This document shows positions 1 through 9,204 of a DNA stretch of 48,639 bases, piece after piece. Below the pieces are notes generated by a model, which saw only the letters and a program-made list of their open reading frames with translations, ran no database searches and was not told where the DNA came from. Both the position numbers and the translations under genes were made by a program. This DNA is from Acidobacteriaceae bacterium (GTDB lineage Bacteria > Acidobacteriota > Terriglobia > Terriglobales > Acidobacteriaceae). How positions within the stretch are numbered: the stretch's first letter is position 1; every line of letters starts with the position of its first letter. The DNA is taken from the NCBI GenBank assembly GCA_003138365.1, contig PLFY01000051.1:1-48639 (forward strand), written 5' to 3'.

Positions 1-480
1 GGGCTAGACGACGGGGACGCTGGGAGGGCAGGAAAAGGCTTGAATTTGCCGAGTGCGCCCTTTTGAAGGCTACCAACCTTGGGGGGCTGTGTCAAAAATC
101 AGGAAGGCCCTGGCGGGAAGAGGCGAAACGGGATGATGGTCTGGTTCGGCGGTCTGGGCGGCGCTCTGGTCCGGTGGGCGGATTTGGGCGGCGCTTTGGC
201 TCGTGGCCCTCGGCGGCGAATGGGCCCCGGGCCCTGCGGAGTGGGCGGCGCGGAGATTTTTTGCGTCATCGGGCCGACTCCGACCGTCTGAATAGACAGG
301 CCTCAGTGAGACGATTCTCTACGGGTTGGCGGTGTGCGATCTATCCGCAACCGTCCGCAAATGCGGAAGTTGCAGCTTGGGCCGCAGTCTTCGAACCCGG
401 CATCGCACTCATTCCCGCACAAAGCGGAGCCGGGGCTGAAATAATCCAAGCAGAAGCGATTTGGCAAGAGGGACGACCGA
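1..480. other. Region without a recognisable gene
   Basis: No coding region is convincing here. The part from about 140 to 265 is G-rich and imperfectly repetitive, with variants of GGGCGGCGCTYTGG recurring. The open frames through it give low-complexity glycine/arginine peptides with no family resemblance. It may be the tail of an upstream intergenic region and probably carries the promoter of the efflux operon that starts at 481, but no convincing -35/-10 pair was found. Confidence 0.5.
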
Positions 481-1599
481 GTGAGGAAGAACGCGTTGAA
501 ACGCATTTTTGAGATTAGCTGTCTTGTTCTTGTGGGGCTTGCGGCTACGGGCTGCGAGAAGAAGGCTGCCGCGCCGCCTGCCGGAGCCGGGATGCAGGGC
601 TTGCCGGTGCAAACGGTGGCAGTGACGCTGGCGCCGGTGGCGCAGAGCAGCGAGTATGTGGCCACCATCAAGTCGCGCCGCTCGGCCACGGTGGAGCCGC
701 AGGTGATGGGGATGTTGACGCAGATTCGCGTCCACTCCGGCGACCACGTCAAGGCGGGACAGGTGATGATGGAGATCGATCCGCACCAGCAAATGGCCTC
801 AGTGGAAGCTGCGCGCGGGACCGAGCGGCAGAAGAAAGCCGTCTACGACTACAACACGGTGGAAGTGGAGCGGCAACGCAAGCTGTTTGAAGCAGGCGTG
901 ACCAGCCGTGATGTCTTCGAGCAGGAGCAGCAGGCATTTGAAAACGCCAAGGCGGATTACGAGTCGGCAGTGGGCCTGCGCAAGACGCAGGAGGAGCTTC
1001 TGGCCTTCTACACCATCCGCGCGCCGTTTGACGGAGTGGTGGGCGACGTTCCCATGCATGTGGGCGATTTTGTCGCGCCCATGAATTCTCCTCCCAATGT
1101 GCTCACCACCGTGGATGAGAGCAAGGATCTCGAAGCGTATATCTACATCCCCACCGAGCGCGCCGGCCAGGTGCGGCAGGGGTTGGGCGTGGATCTGATG
1201 GACACGAGCGGCAAACTTCTGGAGAAGACGAAGATCGATTTTCTGTCGCCCGAGGTTGATCCCACGATGCAGGAGATCCTAGTGAAGGCCCCGGTGCATG
1301 TTGCTCCGGAGGTTCTGCGCACTGCGCAAATGGTGAAGGCGCGGGTCATCTGGAGCACGACGCCGATGGCGGTGATTCCGGTGTTGGCGGTGACGCGCCT
1401 GGGCGGGCAGAGCTTCGTGTTTGTGGCGCGCCAGCAGGGTGGCCACGCTTTTGCCATTCAGACGCCGGTCACGCTGGGCGATACCGTGGGCAACAACTAT
1501 TCCATCACATCGGGATTGAACGTGGGCGACAAGGTCATCGTCTCCAGCACTCAGTTCCTGGTCAACAACATGCCGGTTATGCCGCTGCCGGGCGCCTAG
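481..1599 (+). CDS. RND efflux periplasmic adaptor (MFP) lipoprotein
   Basis: Membrane-fusion protein of about 372 aa that would link an inner-membrane RND pump to an outer-membrane channel. The GTG start gives a signal sequence with a lipobox ending at Cys25 (AATGC), so it is probably lipid-anchored. After it come a biotinyl/lipoyl-like half (PQVMGMLTQIRVHSGDHVKAG), a long alpha-helical hairpin around residues 100-170, the second lipoyl half (YTIRAPFDGVVGDVPMHVGD) and beta-barrel domains, in the normal AcrA/MexA order. The next gene, 95 bp downstream on the same strand, is the matching pump. No TolC-like gene and no dedicated regulator lie in the window, so the substrate is unknown. Family assignment is secure. 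Confidence 0.93.
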   Translation: MRKNALKRIFEISCLVLVGLAATGCEKKAAAPPAGAGMQGLPVQTVAVTLAPVAQSSEYVATIKSRRSATVEPQVMGMLTQIRVHSGDHVKAGQVMMEIDPHQQMASVEAARGTERQKKAVYDYNTVEVERQRKLFEAGVTSRDVFEQEQQAFENAKADYESAVGLRKTQEELLAFYTIRAPFDGVVGDVPMHVGDFVAPMNSPPNVLTTVDESKDLEAYIYIPTERAGQVRQGLGVDLMDTSGKLLEKTKIDFLSPEVDPTMQEILVKAPVHVAPEVLRTAQMVKARVIWSTTPMAVIPVLAVTRLGGQSFVFVARQQGGHAFAIQTPVTLGDTVGNNYSITSGLNVGDKVIVSSTQFLVNNMPVMPLPGA

Positions 1600-1694
1600 A
1601 GACAAGCTGGTCATGCGCCTTGGGCAGTGAGCCGAAGGCGGGTGCAGCGCGGTGTTTGCTACGCGCCCATTGCAAGTGAAAAGGAAGGCAACCC

Positions 1695-4600
1695 TTGTTT
1701 GTAGATTTCTTTATCCATCGGCCTGTTTTTGCCACGGTGTGCGCGCTGCTGATCATTCTGGCCGGGGCCGTGTGTATTCCCAACCTTCCCGTTGCCATGT
1801 ATCCCACCCTGGCCCCGCCGCAGGTGTCGGTAACCAGCAACTACGTGGGCGCCAATGCGGACACTGTCGAAAAGGCCGTAACCATTCCTCTTGAAGAGGC
1901 CATAAATGGCGTCGAGGGGATGCGCTACATCAGTTCATCCAGCACCAACAGCGGAACCAGCTCCATCACCACCACATTCACCACCGGCTACAACCTCGAC
2001 ATTGCCGCCGTCGATGTGCAGAACCGCGTGGCCAGCGTGGAAGGCCGGTTGCCCGCGGCGGTCAACTCCACCGGCATCACCATTACCAAGTCCAACAGCA
2101 ACTTTGTCTTGGGCGCAGGCTTTTATACGGAGGACGGACGCTATTCCAGCGAGTTCATCTCCAACTACCTCGATGTGTATGTGAAGGACGCCATCAAGCG
2201 CGTGCCCGGCGTTGGCGACGTCATCATCTTTGGCGAGCGCAAATACGCCATGCGCATCTGGCTTGACCCAGTGCGCCTGGCCGCTCACAGCCTGACCGCC
2301 ACCGATGTGGTCAATGCCTTGGTGGAGCAGAATGTCGAGATCCCGGCCGGGCAGCTCGGTCAGCCGCCGGCCGACTCGAAGCAGGCCTTCCAGATTCCAG
2401 TGCGCGTCGTGGGCCGGCTCACCAGTCCCGCCGAATTCGACAACATCATCGTGAAGAATTCCACAAATGGCCTGGTCCTCCTTAAAGATGTCGGCCACTC
2501 CGTAATCGGCGCCGAGGATTACAGTTCCTCACTCAAATATCTGGGGCACGACGCTCATGGTATCGGCGTCGAGCAGCTCTCCAACGCCAATGCCCTGGAA
2601 GTGGACCGTGCCGCCAAGGCTGCGCTGCAGGAACTCTCCAAGAGCTTTCCCCCCGGCCTCAAATACGCCATCGCTTTCGATTCCACAACCGTGGTCGGCG
2701 ACTCCATCCGCGAAGTGCTCGTGACCCTGTCCGAAGCCGTCGCCATCGTCATCGTGGTCATCTTCCTGTTCTTGTTGGACTGGCGCGCCACCATCATTCC
2801 CGCCGTCACTATTCCTGTTTCGTTGATCGGCACATTTGCCTTCATCAAGATCTTCGGCTTCTCCATCAACTCGCTCACCCTTTTCGGCATCACGCTGGCC
2901 ACAGGACTGGTAGTTGACGACGCCATCGTGGTCATCGAAAACGTGCAGCGACACATCGCCATGGAGCATTCCGATCCCCACGAAGCTACATCGCGGGCCA
3001 TGGGCGAAGTAACCAGCGCCGTCATCGCCACATCGCTGGTGCTCATCGCCGTCTTCGTTCCGGTTTCGTTCTTCCCAGGCACCACCGGCATTCTCTACCG
3101 CCAGTTCTCGCTGACGATTGCGTTTGCCATCGCCATCTCTGCCTTCAACGCCCTCACGCTTTCGCCGGCCCTGTCGGCTATGTTCCTGCGCGGCGAGGAA
3201 GAGCGTCCCCGTCAGATGGATTTCCTCCACATTCGCCCCGTGTCGCGCGCATTTTCCGCTTTCATCCATGGCGCCGATGCCGGGGTAAGTTGGCTGGCTC
3301 GCACCTACGCCAAATCAATTCATGTTGCGCTTAAACTGCGCTACTTGTTGCTATTGGTCTTCTTCGCCGGGTTGGGCGCTACGGTTTGGACCTACCAGCA
3401 CGTTCCCACCGGTTTCATTCCCCAGGAAGATCAAAGCTTCCTGATGGTGATTGTGCAGGCGCCCCCGGGTTCTTCGCTCGCCTATACCAGCGCATTGGCC
3501 GACCGCGCCCAGGCCATTATCTATTCCAATCCAGACATTGCAGGCGCCTTCTCAGTCATGGGTTTCAGCCTTTCCGGAGGCGCTTCCAACGCGGGCATGA
3601 TGTTTATTTCAACCACGCCCTCCGATAAACGGCGCGGCAAGGGCCACTCCACCGCCGACATTGTGAAAGATCTCTCGCCCAAGCTGCAAAGCCTGATGTT
3701 CGCTCCCAATGGCGGCCTTGTCGCCATGTTTGAGCCCCCCGCCGTCAACGGCGTCGGCAGCTACGGCGGCTTCCAGTTCATGCTTCAGGACCAGGGCAAG
3801 AACACCCTCGCCGACCTGGACCGCGTGGCACACAAGATTGTGAGTGCAAGCCGACAGAGCAAGGATCTGACCGGCCTGTTGACCACCTTCTCGGCCAACG
3901 ATCCGCAGGTGCTGGTCACCATCGATCGCGAAAAGGCCAAGGCGATGAGCGTTCCGCTTTCGCAGATCACCACCACGCTCAGCGTCTTCATGGGCTCGGA
4001 GTACATCAACGACTTCGACTACAACAACCGCACCTATCGCGTCTTTGTGCAGGCCGACCAGCCATTCCGCATGACGGCCAAGGACCTGCACAATTTTTAT
4101 GTGCGCTCCGACGGCGGCCAGATGGTTCCGCTGGACAACCTGGTCACAGTGGTGGAGAGCTCCGGTCCTCCGGTCATTACGCACTACAACCTTTTCCGTT
4201 CGGTTGAGATTGATGGCTCGCCCGCACCAGGTTACAGCTCCAGCGAGGGCCTCGCAGCCATGGATCAAGTGGCCAATCAAAACATGATGCCCGGCATGGC
4301 CTACCAATGGACGGGATTGACGTTGGATGAGATCGAATCCAGCGGCAAAGCGCTGATCATCTTCGGCCTCGGAATCCTGGTGGTCTATCTAACGCTCTCT
4401 GCGCTTTACGAGAGCTTCGCATTGCCCTTCATCATTCTGTTGGCCGTGCCTATGGCGGTGCTCGGTGCGTTGGGCCTGGTGGCGCTGCGTGGCCTTTCCA
4501 ACGATGTCTACTGCCAGATCGGCCTGGTGATGCTGATTGGCCTCTCCGCAAAGAATTCGATTCTCATTGTCGAGTTTGCCGAGCAACTGCGCCGCAAGGG

Positions 4601-4871
4601 CCGTTCCATTGCAGAGGCTGCCATTGAGGCTGCGGAACTCCGCCTGCGCCCCATTCTGATGACCTCGTTTGCCTTCATCCTCGGCGTTCTGCCGCTGGTG
4701 TTCGCCACCGGCGCGGGCGCCCTGGGACGGCGCTCCGTAGGAACCACCGTCGTGGGCGGGATGTTGCTCTCTACCGTGCTCAACCTGTTTTTCATCCCCG
4801 TGCTCTACGTGATTCTGAGCCGGCTGCTGAAGCGTGGGGACAAATCAACCGGAGAACCCGTCGAAGCATAG
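1695..4871 (+). CDS. RND multidrug efflux transporter, HAE1/AcrB type
   Basis: Inner-membrane proton-driven pump of 1058 aa, the usual length for the AcrB family. The TTG start follows an AAGGAAGG ribosome-binding site and gives the characteristic N-terminus FVDFFIHRPVFATVCALLII. Twelve membrane segments are implied, with two large periplasmic loops between TM1-2 and TM7-8. The proton-relay pair Asp408-Asp409 is present in GLVVDDAIVVIEN. The second half contains the typical FIPQEDQSFLMV and LIGLSAKNSILIVEFAEQ blocks. It forms a two-gene operon with the adaptor at 481. Long open frames on the opposite strand inside it are coding shadows. Confidence 0.95.
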   Translation: MFVDFFIHRPVFATVCALLIILAGAVCIPNLPVAMYPTLAPPQVSVTSNYVGANADTVEKAVTIPLEEAINGVEGMRYISSSSTNSGTSSITTTFTTGYNLDIAAVDVQNRVASVEGRLPAAVNSTGITITKSNSNFVLGAGFYTEDGRYSSEFISNYLDVYVKDAIKRVPGVGDVIIFGERKYAMRIWLDPVRLAAHSLTATDVVNALVEQNVEIPAGQLGQPPADSKQAFQIPVRVVGRLTSPAEFDNIIVKNSTNGLVLLKDVGHSVIGAEDYSSSLKYLGHDAHGIGVEQLSNANALEVDRAAKAALQELSKSFPPGLKYAIAFDSTTVVGDSIREVLVTLSEAVAIVIVVIFLFLLDWRATIIPAVTIPVSLIGTFAFIKIFGFSINSLTLFGITLATGLVVDDAIVVIENVQRHIAMEHSDPHEATSRAMGEVTSAVIATSLVLIAVFVPVSFFPGTTGILYRQFSLTIAFAIAISAFNALTLSPALSAMFLRGEEERPRQMDFLHIRPVSRAFSAFIHGADAGVSWLARTYAKSIHVALKLRYLLLLVFFAGLGATVWTYQHVPTGFIPQEDQSFLMVIVQAPPGSSLAYTSALADRAQAIIYSNPDIAGAFSVMGFSLSGGASNAGMMFISTTPSDKRRGKGHSTADIVKDLSPKLQSLMFAPNGGLVAMFEPPAVNGVGSYGGFQFMLQDQGKNTLADLDRVAHKIVSASRQSKDLTGLLTTFSANDPQVLVTIDREKAKAMSVPLSQITTTLSVFMGSEYINDFDYNNRTYRVFVQADQPFRMTAKDLHNFYVRSDGGQMVPLDNLVTVVESSGPPVITHYNLFRSVEIDGSPAPGYSSSEGLAAMDQVANQNMMPGMAYQWTGLTLDEIESSGKALIIFGLGILVVYLTLSALYESFALPFIILLAVPMAVLGALGLVALRGLSNDVYCQIGLVMLIGLSAKNSILIVEFAEQLRRKGRSIAEAAIEAAELRLRPILMTSFAFILGVLPLVFATGAGALGRRSVGTTVVGGMLLSTVLNLFFIPVLYVILSRLLKRGDKSTGEPVEA

Positions 4872-4896
4872 CGCCGCGCAGTTTGAGGAGATTGGC

Positions 4897-4974
4897 TTTG
4901 AAAGGGCGCGGGCTTCAGCCGCGCCAAATCAATGCCCTCAATAAACGGGGCTTCAGCCCCTGAGGGCACGGCTT
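4897..4974. repeat. Dispersed two-hairpin repeat, copy A
   Basis: Two palindromes in tandem. The first is GGCGCGG (4905-4911) / CCGCGCC (4919-4925) around GCTTCAG. The second is nested: CCCTCA (4935-4940) / TGAGGG (4961-4966), enclosing GGGG-CTTCAG-CCCC (4947-4960). The same arrangement recurs at 17897-17955 and 42385-42455. It lies between convergent genes, where it could also stop transcription. Confidence 0.75.
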
Positions 4975-4981
4975 TTTCCAG

Positions 4982-5308
4982 TCACTGCTTATCCCTGTGC
5001 GCGATCACATAATCCTTGATGCTGTCGTAGACTTCGCCGCTCACCACGCCCTTGTCCAGCAGGTCTTGCTTGGTGCGGTAGGGCCTGAAGCGAACAACGC
5101 GTCCGGCCCAACTGCGCGTCATGCCGGGAACTTTCAACAACTCCTCCACAGTCGCATGATTGATGTCGATCCGCGCTTCAGGCGGAGGGGCCGTCGCAGA
5201 TGTTTTGGGTACACCACGGGTATCGCGATCCTGGTTCTGGGCCATCCCGGCCAGACACAGGCACAGAATCGCCATCGCTCCAACCGCGAATCGTCTTCCA
5301 GCTCGCAC
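4982..5308 (-). CDS. Secreted helix-hairpin-helix (ComEA-like) protein
   Basis: Small protein of about 108 aa with a GTG start at 5308, chosen because it gives a good signal peptide (VRAGRRFAVGAMAILCLCLAG). The frame stays open upstream to 5419, and ATG 5275 with a GGAG site is an alternative. The mature part is one ComEA/HHH-type domain: INHATVEELLKVPGMTRSWA, then VVRFRPYRTKQDLLDKGVVS. In ComEA this fold binds DNA, but many short secreted homologues have no known role. It is convergent with the efflux pump and divergent from the his operon, and the his promoter lies just upstream of its start. Confidence 0.75.
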   Translation of the reverse strand: MRAGRRFAVGAMAILCLCLAGMAQNQDRDTRGVPKTSATAPPPEARIDINHATVEELLKVPGMTRSWAGRVVRFRPYRTKQDLLDKGVVSGEVYDSIKDYVIAHRDKQ

Positions 5309-5370
5309 GGCTCCATTCTCTGCCTCGCCCCGCGCCAGCCGCAAGCAGATCCCAGCAGCAAGCAAAGCAT

Positions 5371-5400
5371 TTGACACGCCATGGGGTTTTCCCTTACGTT
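5371..5400 (+). promoter_or_regulatory. Candidate promoter of the his operon
   Basis: A perfect -35 hexamer TTGACA (5371-5376) is followed 17-18 bp later by a weak -10 (TTACGT or TACGTT, 5394-5400). Transcription would start around 5406, only a few bases before the leader-peptide ATG at 5409, so the leader would be almost leaderless. The -35 match is seen directly. Its use is inferred from position. Confidence 0.45.
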
Positions 5401-5408
5401 TTAAACAG

Positions 5409-5486
5409 ATGCAGAGCAACCGCCATCACGGTCACCACCACCATCATGGGATCCCCATGCCGGCGGACTGCCATGGCCTGAACTAG
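5409..5486 (+). CDS. hisL: Histidine operon leader peptide
   Basis: A 25-codon frame beginning ATG CAG AGC and ending TAG at 5484-5486. The peptide is MQSNRHHGHHHHHGI followed by PMPADCHGLN. Seven of the eight codons at 5424-5447 are His, and an eighth is at 5472, which is far from chance for a GC-rich intergenic stretch. It lies directly upstream of a terminator hairpin (5515-5551) and of hisI. In enterobacteria, scarcity of charged tRNA-His stalls ribosomes on such a run and prevents termination. The same mechanism is inferred here from the layout. Confidence 0.85.
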   Translation: MQSNRHHGHHHHHGIPMPADCHGLN

Positions 5487-5551
5487 ACGGCCAGAGAGAT
5501 CTAAGAATCATCCAAGCCCGCCGGCGACCTTCGCTGGCGGGCTTTTTCACG
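5459..5551 (+). promoter_or_regulatory. his attenuator: antiterminator arms and terminator hairpin
   Basis: Terminator: a GC-rich stem at 5515-5526 pairs with 5532-5546 and runs into TTTTTC. Antiterminator: GCCGGCGG (5459-5466) is exactly complementary to CCGCCGGC (5518-5525), the left arm of the terminator. GGCGG (5462-5466) can alternatively pair with CCGCC (5420-5424), which overlaps the start of the His run. A ribosome stalled on the His codons would cover 5420-5424, free 5459-5466 and favour the antiterminator. The pairings are seen directly. The switching is inferred. Confidence 0.75.
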
Positions 5552-5591
5552 CCTCAAGCAAAATCTCAACCCAAGACTAGGACAAACGGCA

Positions 5592-5954
5592 ATGATCGAT
5601 TTCGACAAAATGGATGGCCTGGCGCCCGGCATCGTACAGGACGCGCACACAGGAGAGGTGCTGATGCTCGGTTTTCTAAACCCCATCAGCTATGCCAAAA
5701 CGCTGGAGACCGGCTTTGTAACCTTCTGGAGCCGCACCCGCCAAAAGCTGTGGATGAAAGGCGAAACCAGCGGCAACCGCCTCCGCGTAATCTCTGCCGC
5801 AACCGATTGCGACAACGATACCCTTCTGTTTAGGGTAGAGGTCGAGGGCGACGGCCTGGTGTGCCACGAGGGCACGGTCAGTTGCTTTACCAAACCGCTG
5901 CCGGTCGGCACTGCCAACCAGGAAGCAGACAAGAAAGAGGAAGCCCGTGGCTAA
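5592..5954 (+). CDS. hisI: Phosphoribosyl-AMP cyclohydrolase
   Basis: Step 3 of histidine biosynthesis: opens the purine ring of phosphoribosyl-AMP. At 120 aa it is a stand-alone HisI domain. The metal-site cysteines sit in [17 protein letters not shown] and TVSCF, and the conserved block [20 protein letters not shown] is intact. There is no fused HisE (phosphoribosyl-ATP pyrophosphatase) domain, unlike the bifunctional HisIE of enterobacteria. First structural gene after the attenuator, about 41 bp past its T-run. Its 3' end overlaps hisG by 8 bp. Placing hisI at the head of the operon is unusual compared with the enterobacterial order. Confidence 0.95.
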   Translation: MIDFDKMDGLAPGIVQDAHTGEVLMLGFLNPISYAKTLETGFVTFWSRTRQKLWMKGETSGNRLRVISAATDCDNDTLLFRVEVEGDGLVCHEGTVSCFTKPLPVGTANQEADKKEEARG

Positions 5955-6822
5955 CAAACTCAGACTCGGCATTCCCAAGGGCAGCCTGCAGGATGCCACC
6001 ATCGCTCTCTTCAAGCGGGCCGGCTGGAATATTTACGCAGACGGCCGTTCCTACTTTCCCTCCATCGACGACAGCGAGATCGAGTGCATGTTGATTCGCG
6101 CGCAGGAGATGGCGCGCTACGTCGACCACGGTGTCCTCGACGCCGGTCTCACCGGCATCGACTGGGTTGTCGAGAGCGGCCTCGACGTTACCAGCATTAT
6201 TTCGCTCACCTATGCCAAGCAGAGCCGGCGCAAGGTGCGCTGGGTGCTGGCCGTTCCCGAGGGGAGCGGATTCGAGAAGGCCGAAGACCTCGAGGGGAAA
6301 ATCGTTGCCACCGAACTCGTCGAGGTAAGCAAGCGTTATTTCGCTGCCAAGGGCGTGAACGTCAAGGTCGAATTCAGTTGGGGCGCAACGGAAGTCAAGC
6401 CGCCCACTTTGGCCGACGCGATCGTCGAGGTCACTGAAACGGGCAGCTCGCTCAAGGCCAACCACCTCAAGATCATCGACACGGTGATGGAGAGCGAGAC
6501 CCATCTCATCGCCGGCAAGGCCACGCTCGCCGACGAGTGGAAGCGGCAGAAGATTGACCAGATTGCTCTCATGCTGCGCGGCGCAATCGATGCGCAATCG
6601 CAGGTGGGCTTGATGCTCAACGTCAAGCGCGAGGACCTGGAAACAGTCCTGTCCGTGCTGCCTGCATTGAACTCGCCTACAGTCTCGCAGTTGAGCAACT
6701 CGGAGTGGGTCGCGGTCAACACGATCGTGGATGAGCGCGTTGCACGCGATGTGATTCCCAGGCTCAAGGCGGCCAGGGCCACCGGTATCGTCGAATATCC
6801 GCTCAATAAAGTTGTTCTGTAA
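5947..6822 (+). CDS. hisG: ATP phosphoribosyltransferase, long form
   Basis: First committed step of histidine synthesis: ATP + PRPP to phosphoribosyl-ATP. GTG start inside the end of hisI (8-bp overlap), giving 291 aa. The N-terminal catalytic half begins [19 protein letters not shown] and contains the conserved [12 protein letters not shown] region and [18 protein letters not shown]. The C-terminal part of about 75 residues matches the HisG_C regulatory domain ([20 protein letters not shown]), so this is the hexameric, histidine-inhibited long form and should not need a HisZ partner. Feedback inhibition is expected from the family. Confidence 0.96.
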   Translation: MANKLRLGIPKGSLQDATIALFKRAGWNIYADGRSYFPSIDDSEIECMLIRAQEMARYVDHGVLDAGLTGIDWVVESGLDVTSIISLTYAKQSRRKVRWVLAVPEGSGFEKAEDLEGKIVATELVEVSKRYFAAKGVNVKVEFSWGATEVKPPTLADAIVEVTETGSSLKANHLKIIDTVMESETHLIAGKATLADEWKRQKIDQIALMLRGAIDAQSQVGLMLNVKREDLETVLSVLPALNSPTVSQLSNSEWVAVNTIVDERVARDVIPRLKAARATGIVEYPLNKVVL

Positions 6823-6833
6823 ATCGAAGGCAG

Positions 6834-8114
6834 ATGATGAAGCTGATCCGAACCAAAGGCCGTGGCGCAAAGGAAGCAGCGGAAGCGCTAGCCGCACTCG
6901 AGCGACGCGGCGGCGCGGCGCTCGACGCCGTGCTGCCCGCCGTCAAGCGCATTGTTGCCGGCGTGCGCAAGCAGGGTGACCGCGCCCTGCTCCGTTACGC
7001 AACCCAATTCGATGGGCTTGCGAGCACGAATGCATTGCGCGTGACGCAGCGGGAAATGGCCGCTTCATGGGAGGCCATCGATCCCGCGCTGCGCGATGCC
7101 TTGTCTACGGCGGCCGAGCAGATTCGCGGCTTTGCTCAGCGGCAATTGCCAGCCTCATGGAATGCCACGCCGATTGCCGGCCTCACCACAGGCCAGCTTG
7201 TGCGCCCGCTCGGCTCGGTCGGCTGCTACGTGCCCAGCGGCCGTCATCCTCTGCCTTCAACGTTGCTCATGACGGCCATTCCAGCGCAGGTTGCAGGTGT
7301 GGCGCGTGTTGCCGTTGTCTCTGCCAAGCCCGCGCCGGAGACACTCGCTGCCGCGCATCTACTCGGCATTACGGAGTTCTATCGGCTCGGAGGAGCGCAT
7401 GCCGTAGCCGCACTGGCCTACGGAACCGCAAGCGTCGAGCAGGTGGACAAGATCGTCGGCCCCGGCAATCTCTATGTCACCGCGGCCAAGCGTCTTGTAG
7501 CTTTCGATTGTGCCATCGACATGCTCGCCGGCCCCACCGAGATCGTCGTGACAAGCGAGCGCGGCAACGCGGCAGACATTGCTTCCGACCTGGTGGCGCA
7601 GGCGGAGCATGATCCCGAGGCGCTGGCCATCTTGATCACCACGCGCGTTGATCTTGCCAAAGAGGTCATAGCGGAAGCAAAGCTGCGCAGCCGCAACAAT
7701 GCCGTTGCGCGCCAGGCTCTCGATCGCAACGGCCTCGTCATCGTGGTTGCCAATATGGAAGAAGCGCGGCAGATCACCAATCGTCTCGCGCCCGAACACC
7801 TGACCGTGGATGCGCACAGCGATCTCGATTGGGTCGAGAACGTGGGCTCGGTGTTTGTGGGCCGCTGGTCCGCGCAGCCCATGGGCGATTACATCTCCGG
7901 ACCCAATCACACACTGCCTACTGGCGGCATGGCCCGTGTGCGCGGCGGCTTGAGCGTGAACGACTTCGTCAAGATCATCACCGTGCAAGAGTACACTGCA
8001 CAGGGCATCCGCTCACTTGGGCCGCCCGCTGCTCTCTTGGCCGAAGCCGAAGGGCTCGTTGGTCACGCCGGCGCCATTCGTGTTCGCTTGCAAAGAAGGA
8101 GGTCCCGTGGCTGA
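6834..8114 (+). CDS. hisD: Histidinol dehydrogenase
   Basis: Zinc enzyme for the last two steps, L-histidinol to L-histidine with two NAD. 426 aa, normal length. Conserved blocks include PLGSVGCYVPSGRHPLPST, GGAHAVAALAYGTASVEQVD, KIVGPGNLYVTAAKR and the catalytic pair Glu321-His322 in APEHLTVDA. The HTLPTGGMARVRGGLSVNDF block near the C-terminus is typical. ATG start 12 bp after the hisG stop. The last codons overlap the hisC start by 8 bp, and the hisC ribosome-binding site (AAGGAGG) lies inside hisD. Confidence 0.96.
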   Translation: MMKLIRTKGRGAKEAAEALAALERRGGAALDAVLPAVKRIVAGVRKQGDRALLRYATQFDGLASTNALRVTQREMAASWEAIDPALRDALSTAAEQIRGFAQRQLPASWNATPIAGLTTGQLVRPLGSVGCYVPSGRHPLPSTLLMTAIPAQVAGVARVAVVSAKPAPETLAAAHLLGITEFYRLGGAHAVAALAYGTASVEQVDKIVGPGNLYVTAAKRLVAFDCAIDMLAGPTEIVVTSERGNAADIASDLVAQAEHDPEALAILITTRVDLAKEVIAEAKLRSRNNAVARQALDRNGLVIVVANMEEARQITNRLAPEHLTVDAHSDLDWVENVGSVFVGRWSAQPMGDYISGPNHTLPTGGMARVRGGLSVNDFVKIITVQEYTAQGIRSLGPPAALLAEAEGLVGHAGAIRVRLQRRRSRG

Positions 8115-9204
8115 TACCGCTGTAGCAGCGAAACCAATCCCGCGCGCCCGCATACAGGCGATGAAGGAATATCACCCGCCGCTGGGCAGCCGCGATGCGC
8201 TGCGCCTGGACTTCAACGAGAACACGCTTGCCTGTTCCCCCAAGGTGCGCGAAGCGCTTGGCCGCATCTCTGCCGGCGCTCTTACGCGCTACCCCGAGCG
8301 CGAGCCCGTGGAAGCCATCGTAGCAGCGCATCTCGTTCTCGCCGCCGCGCAGGTGGCTCTTACGAATGGCGTGGACGAAGCTATTCATGTGCTCTTTGAG
8401 ACCTTCCTCGAAGAAGGCGACGAGTTGTTGCTGCCTGTGCCGACCTACACGATGTATGAGGTCTACGCATCGGCGACGGATGCGCGCGTAGTTGCGGTGC
8501 AAGCCGCCGACGATCTGCGATTTCCGTTCGAGCGCCTCCTCGACGCCATTACCCCGCGCACGAAGATCATCGCCATCGCCAATCCCAACAGCCCTTCTGG
8601 CAGCGTGGCCTCTCAAGGCCAACTCATCGAAATTGCAAAGCGAGCGCCGCAAGCAGTCGTGCTGGTGGATGAGGCGTACTTTCACTTCCATGGCGAGACC
8701 GTAATTGACTTGATCGGCGAGGTGCCAAATCTGATTGTTGCGCGGACCTTCTCGAAGGCATACGGACTCGCCGGATTGCGCCTCGGCCTGCTCGCGGGTC
8801 CTGTGGAGTTGATGCGCTGGGTGCGCCGCGTGCTTTCTCCTTACAGCGTGAACTCGCTGGCGCTGGCCTGCCTGCCGCCCGCGCTCGAAGACACTGCGTA
8901 TCTCGATTGGTACGTGAACGAAGTGCTTGCAGCGCGCCTCGAATTCGAAGCCGCTCTCGATGCGGCCAGATTGCGCCGCTGGCCCAGTCGAGCCAACTTT
9001 ATTCTCGTTGACATCGGCCCTCAACATGCGCAGTTTGTGCGCCTCATGCGCGCCGCGGACGTGCTGGTTCGCGACCGCTCCAGCGACTCCGGCTGCGATG
9101 GACGCGTGCGCATCACCATTGGAACGCGAGAGCAGATGCGGCAGGCCATTCTTGCTCTCAATCAAGCTGTGGCGGAATTGAACCTTGGAGGACGTGCACA
9201 ATGA
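8107..9204 (+). CDS. hisC: Histidinol-phosphate aminotransferase
   Basis: PLP enzyme converting imidazole-acetol phosphate and glutamate to histidinol phosphate. The GTG start at 8107 is chosen because AAGGAGG sits 5-6 bp upstream. A longer in-frame extension exists but has no homology. 365 aa. Fold-type I features: [14 protein letters not shown] near the N-terminus, the NPNSPSG block, VDEAYFHF with the PLP-contacting Asp, and the Schiff-base Lys217 in [14 protein letters not shown]. It sits between hisD and hisB with overlaps at both ends, which supports HisC over a generic aminotransferase. Confidence 0.93.
   Translation: MADTAVAAKPIPRARIQAMKEYHPPLGSRDALRLDFNENTLACSPKVREALGRISAGALTRYPEREPVEAIVAAHLVLAAAQVALTNGVDEAIHVLFETFLEEGDELLLPVPTYTMYEVYASATDARVVAVQAADDLRFPFERLLDAITPRTKIIAIANPNSPSGSVASQGQLIEIAKRAPQAVVLVDEAYFHFHGETVIDLIGEVPNLIVARTFSKAYGLAGLRLGLLAGPVELMRWVRRVLSPYSVNSLALACLPPALEDTAYLDWYVNEVLAARLEFEAALDAARLRRWPSRANFILVDIGPQHAQFVRLMRAADVLVRDRSSDSGCDGRVRITIGTREQMRQAILALNQAVAELNLGGRAQ

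Noticed and set aside
380-410. tRNA-like TTCGAACCC sequence
   Set aside because: No acceptor stem, anticodon arm or CCA end could be formed around it.
63-512. Open frames in the first 500 bp
   Set aside because: Low-complexity Gly/Arg-rich translations, no ribosome-binding site, overlap with the efflux adaptor start; treated as non-coding.
1935-3269. Long antisense open frames within the RND pump gene
   Set aside because: They mirror the codon pattern of the pump gene, give His/Asp/Gly-rich translations and have no family resemblance.
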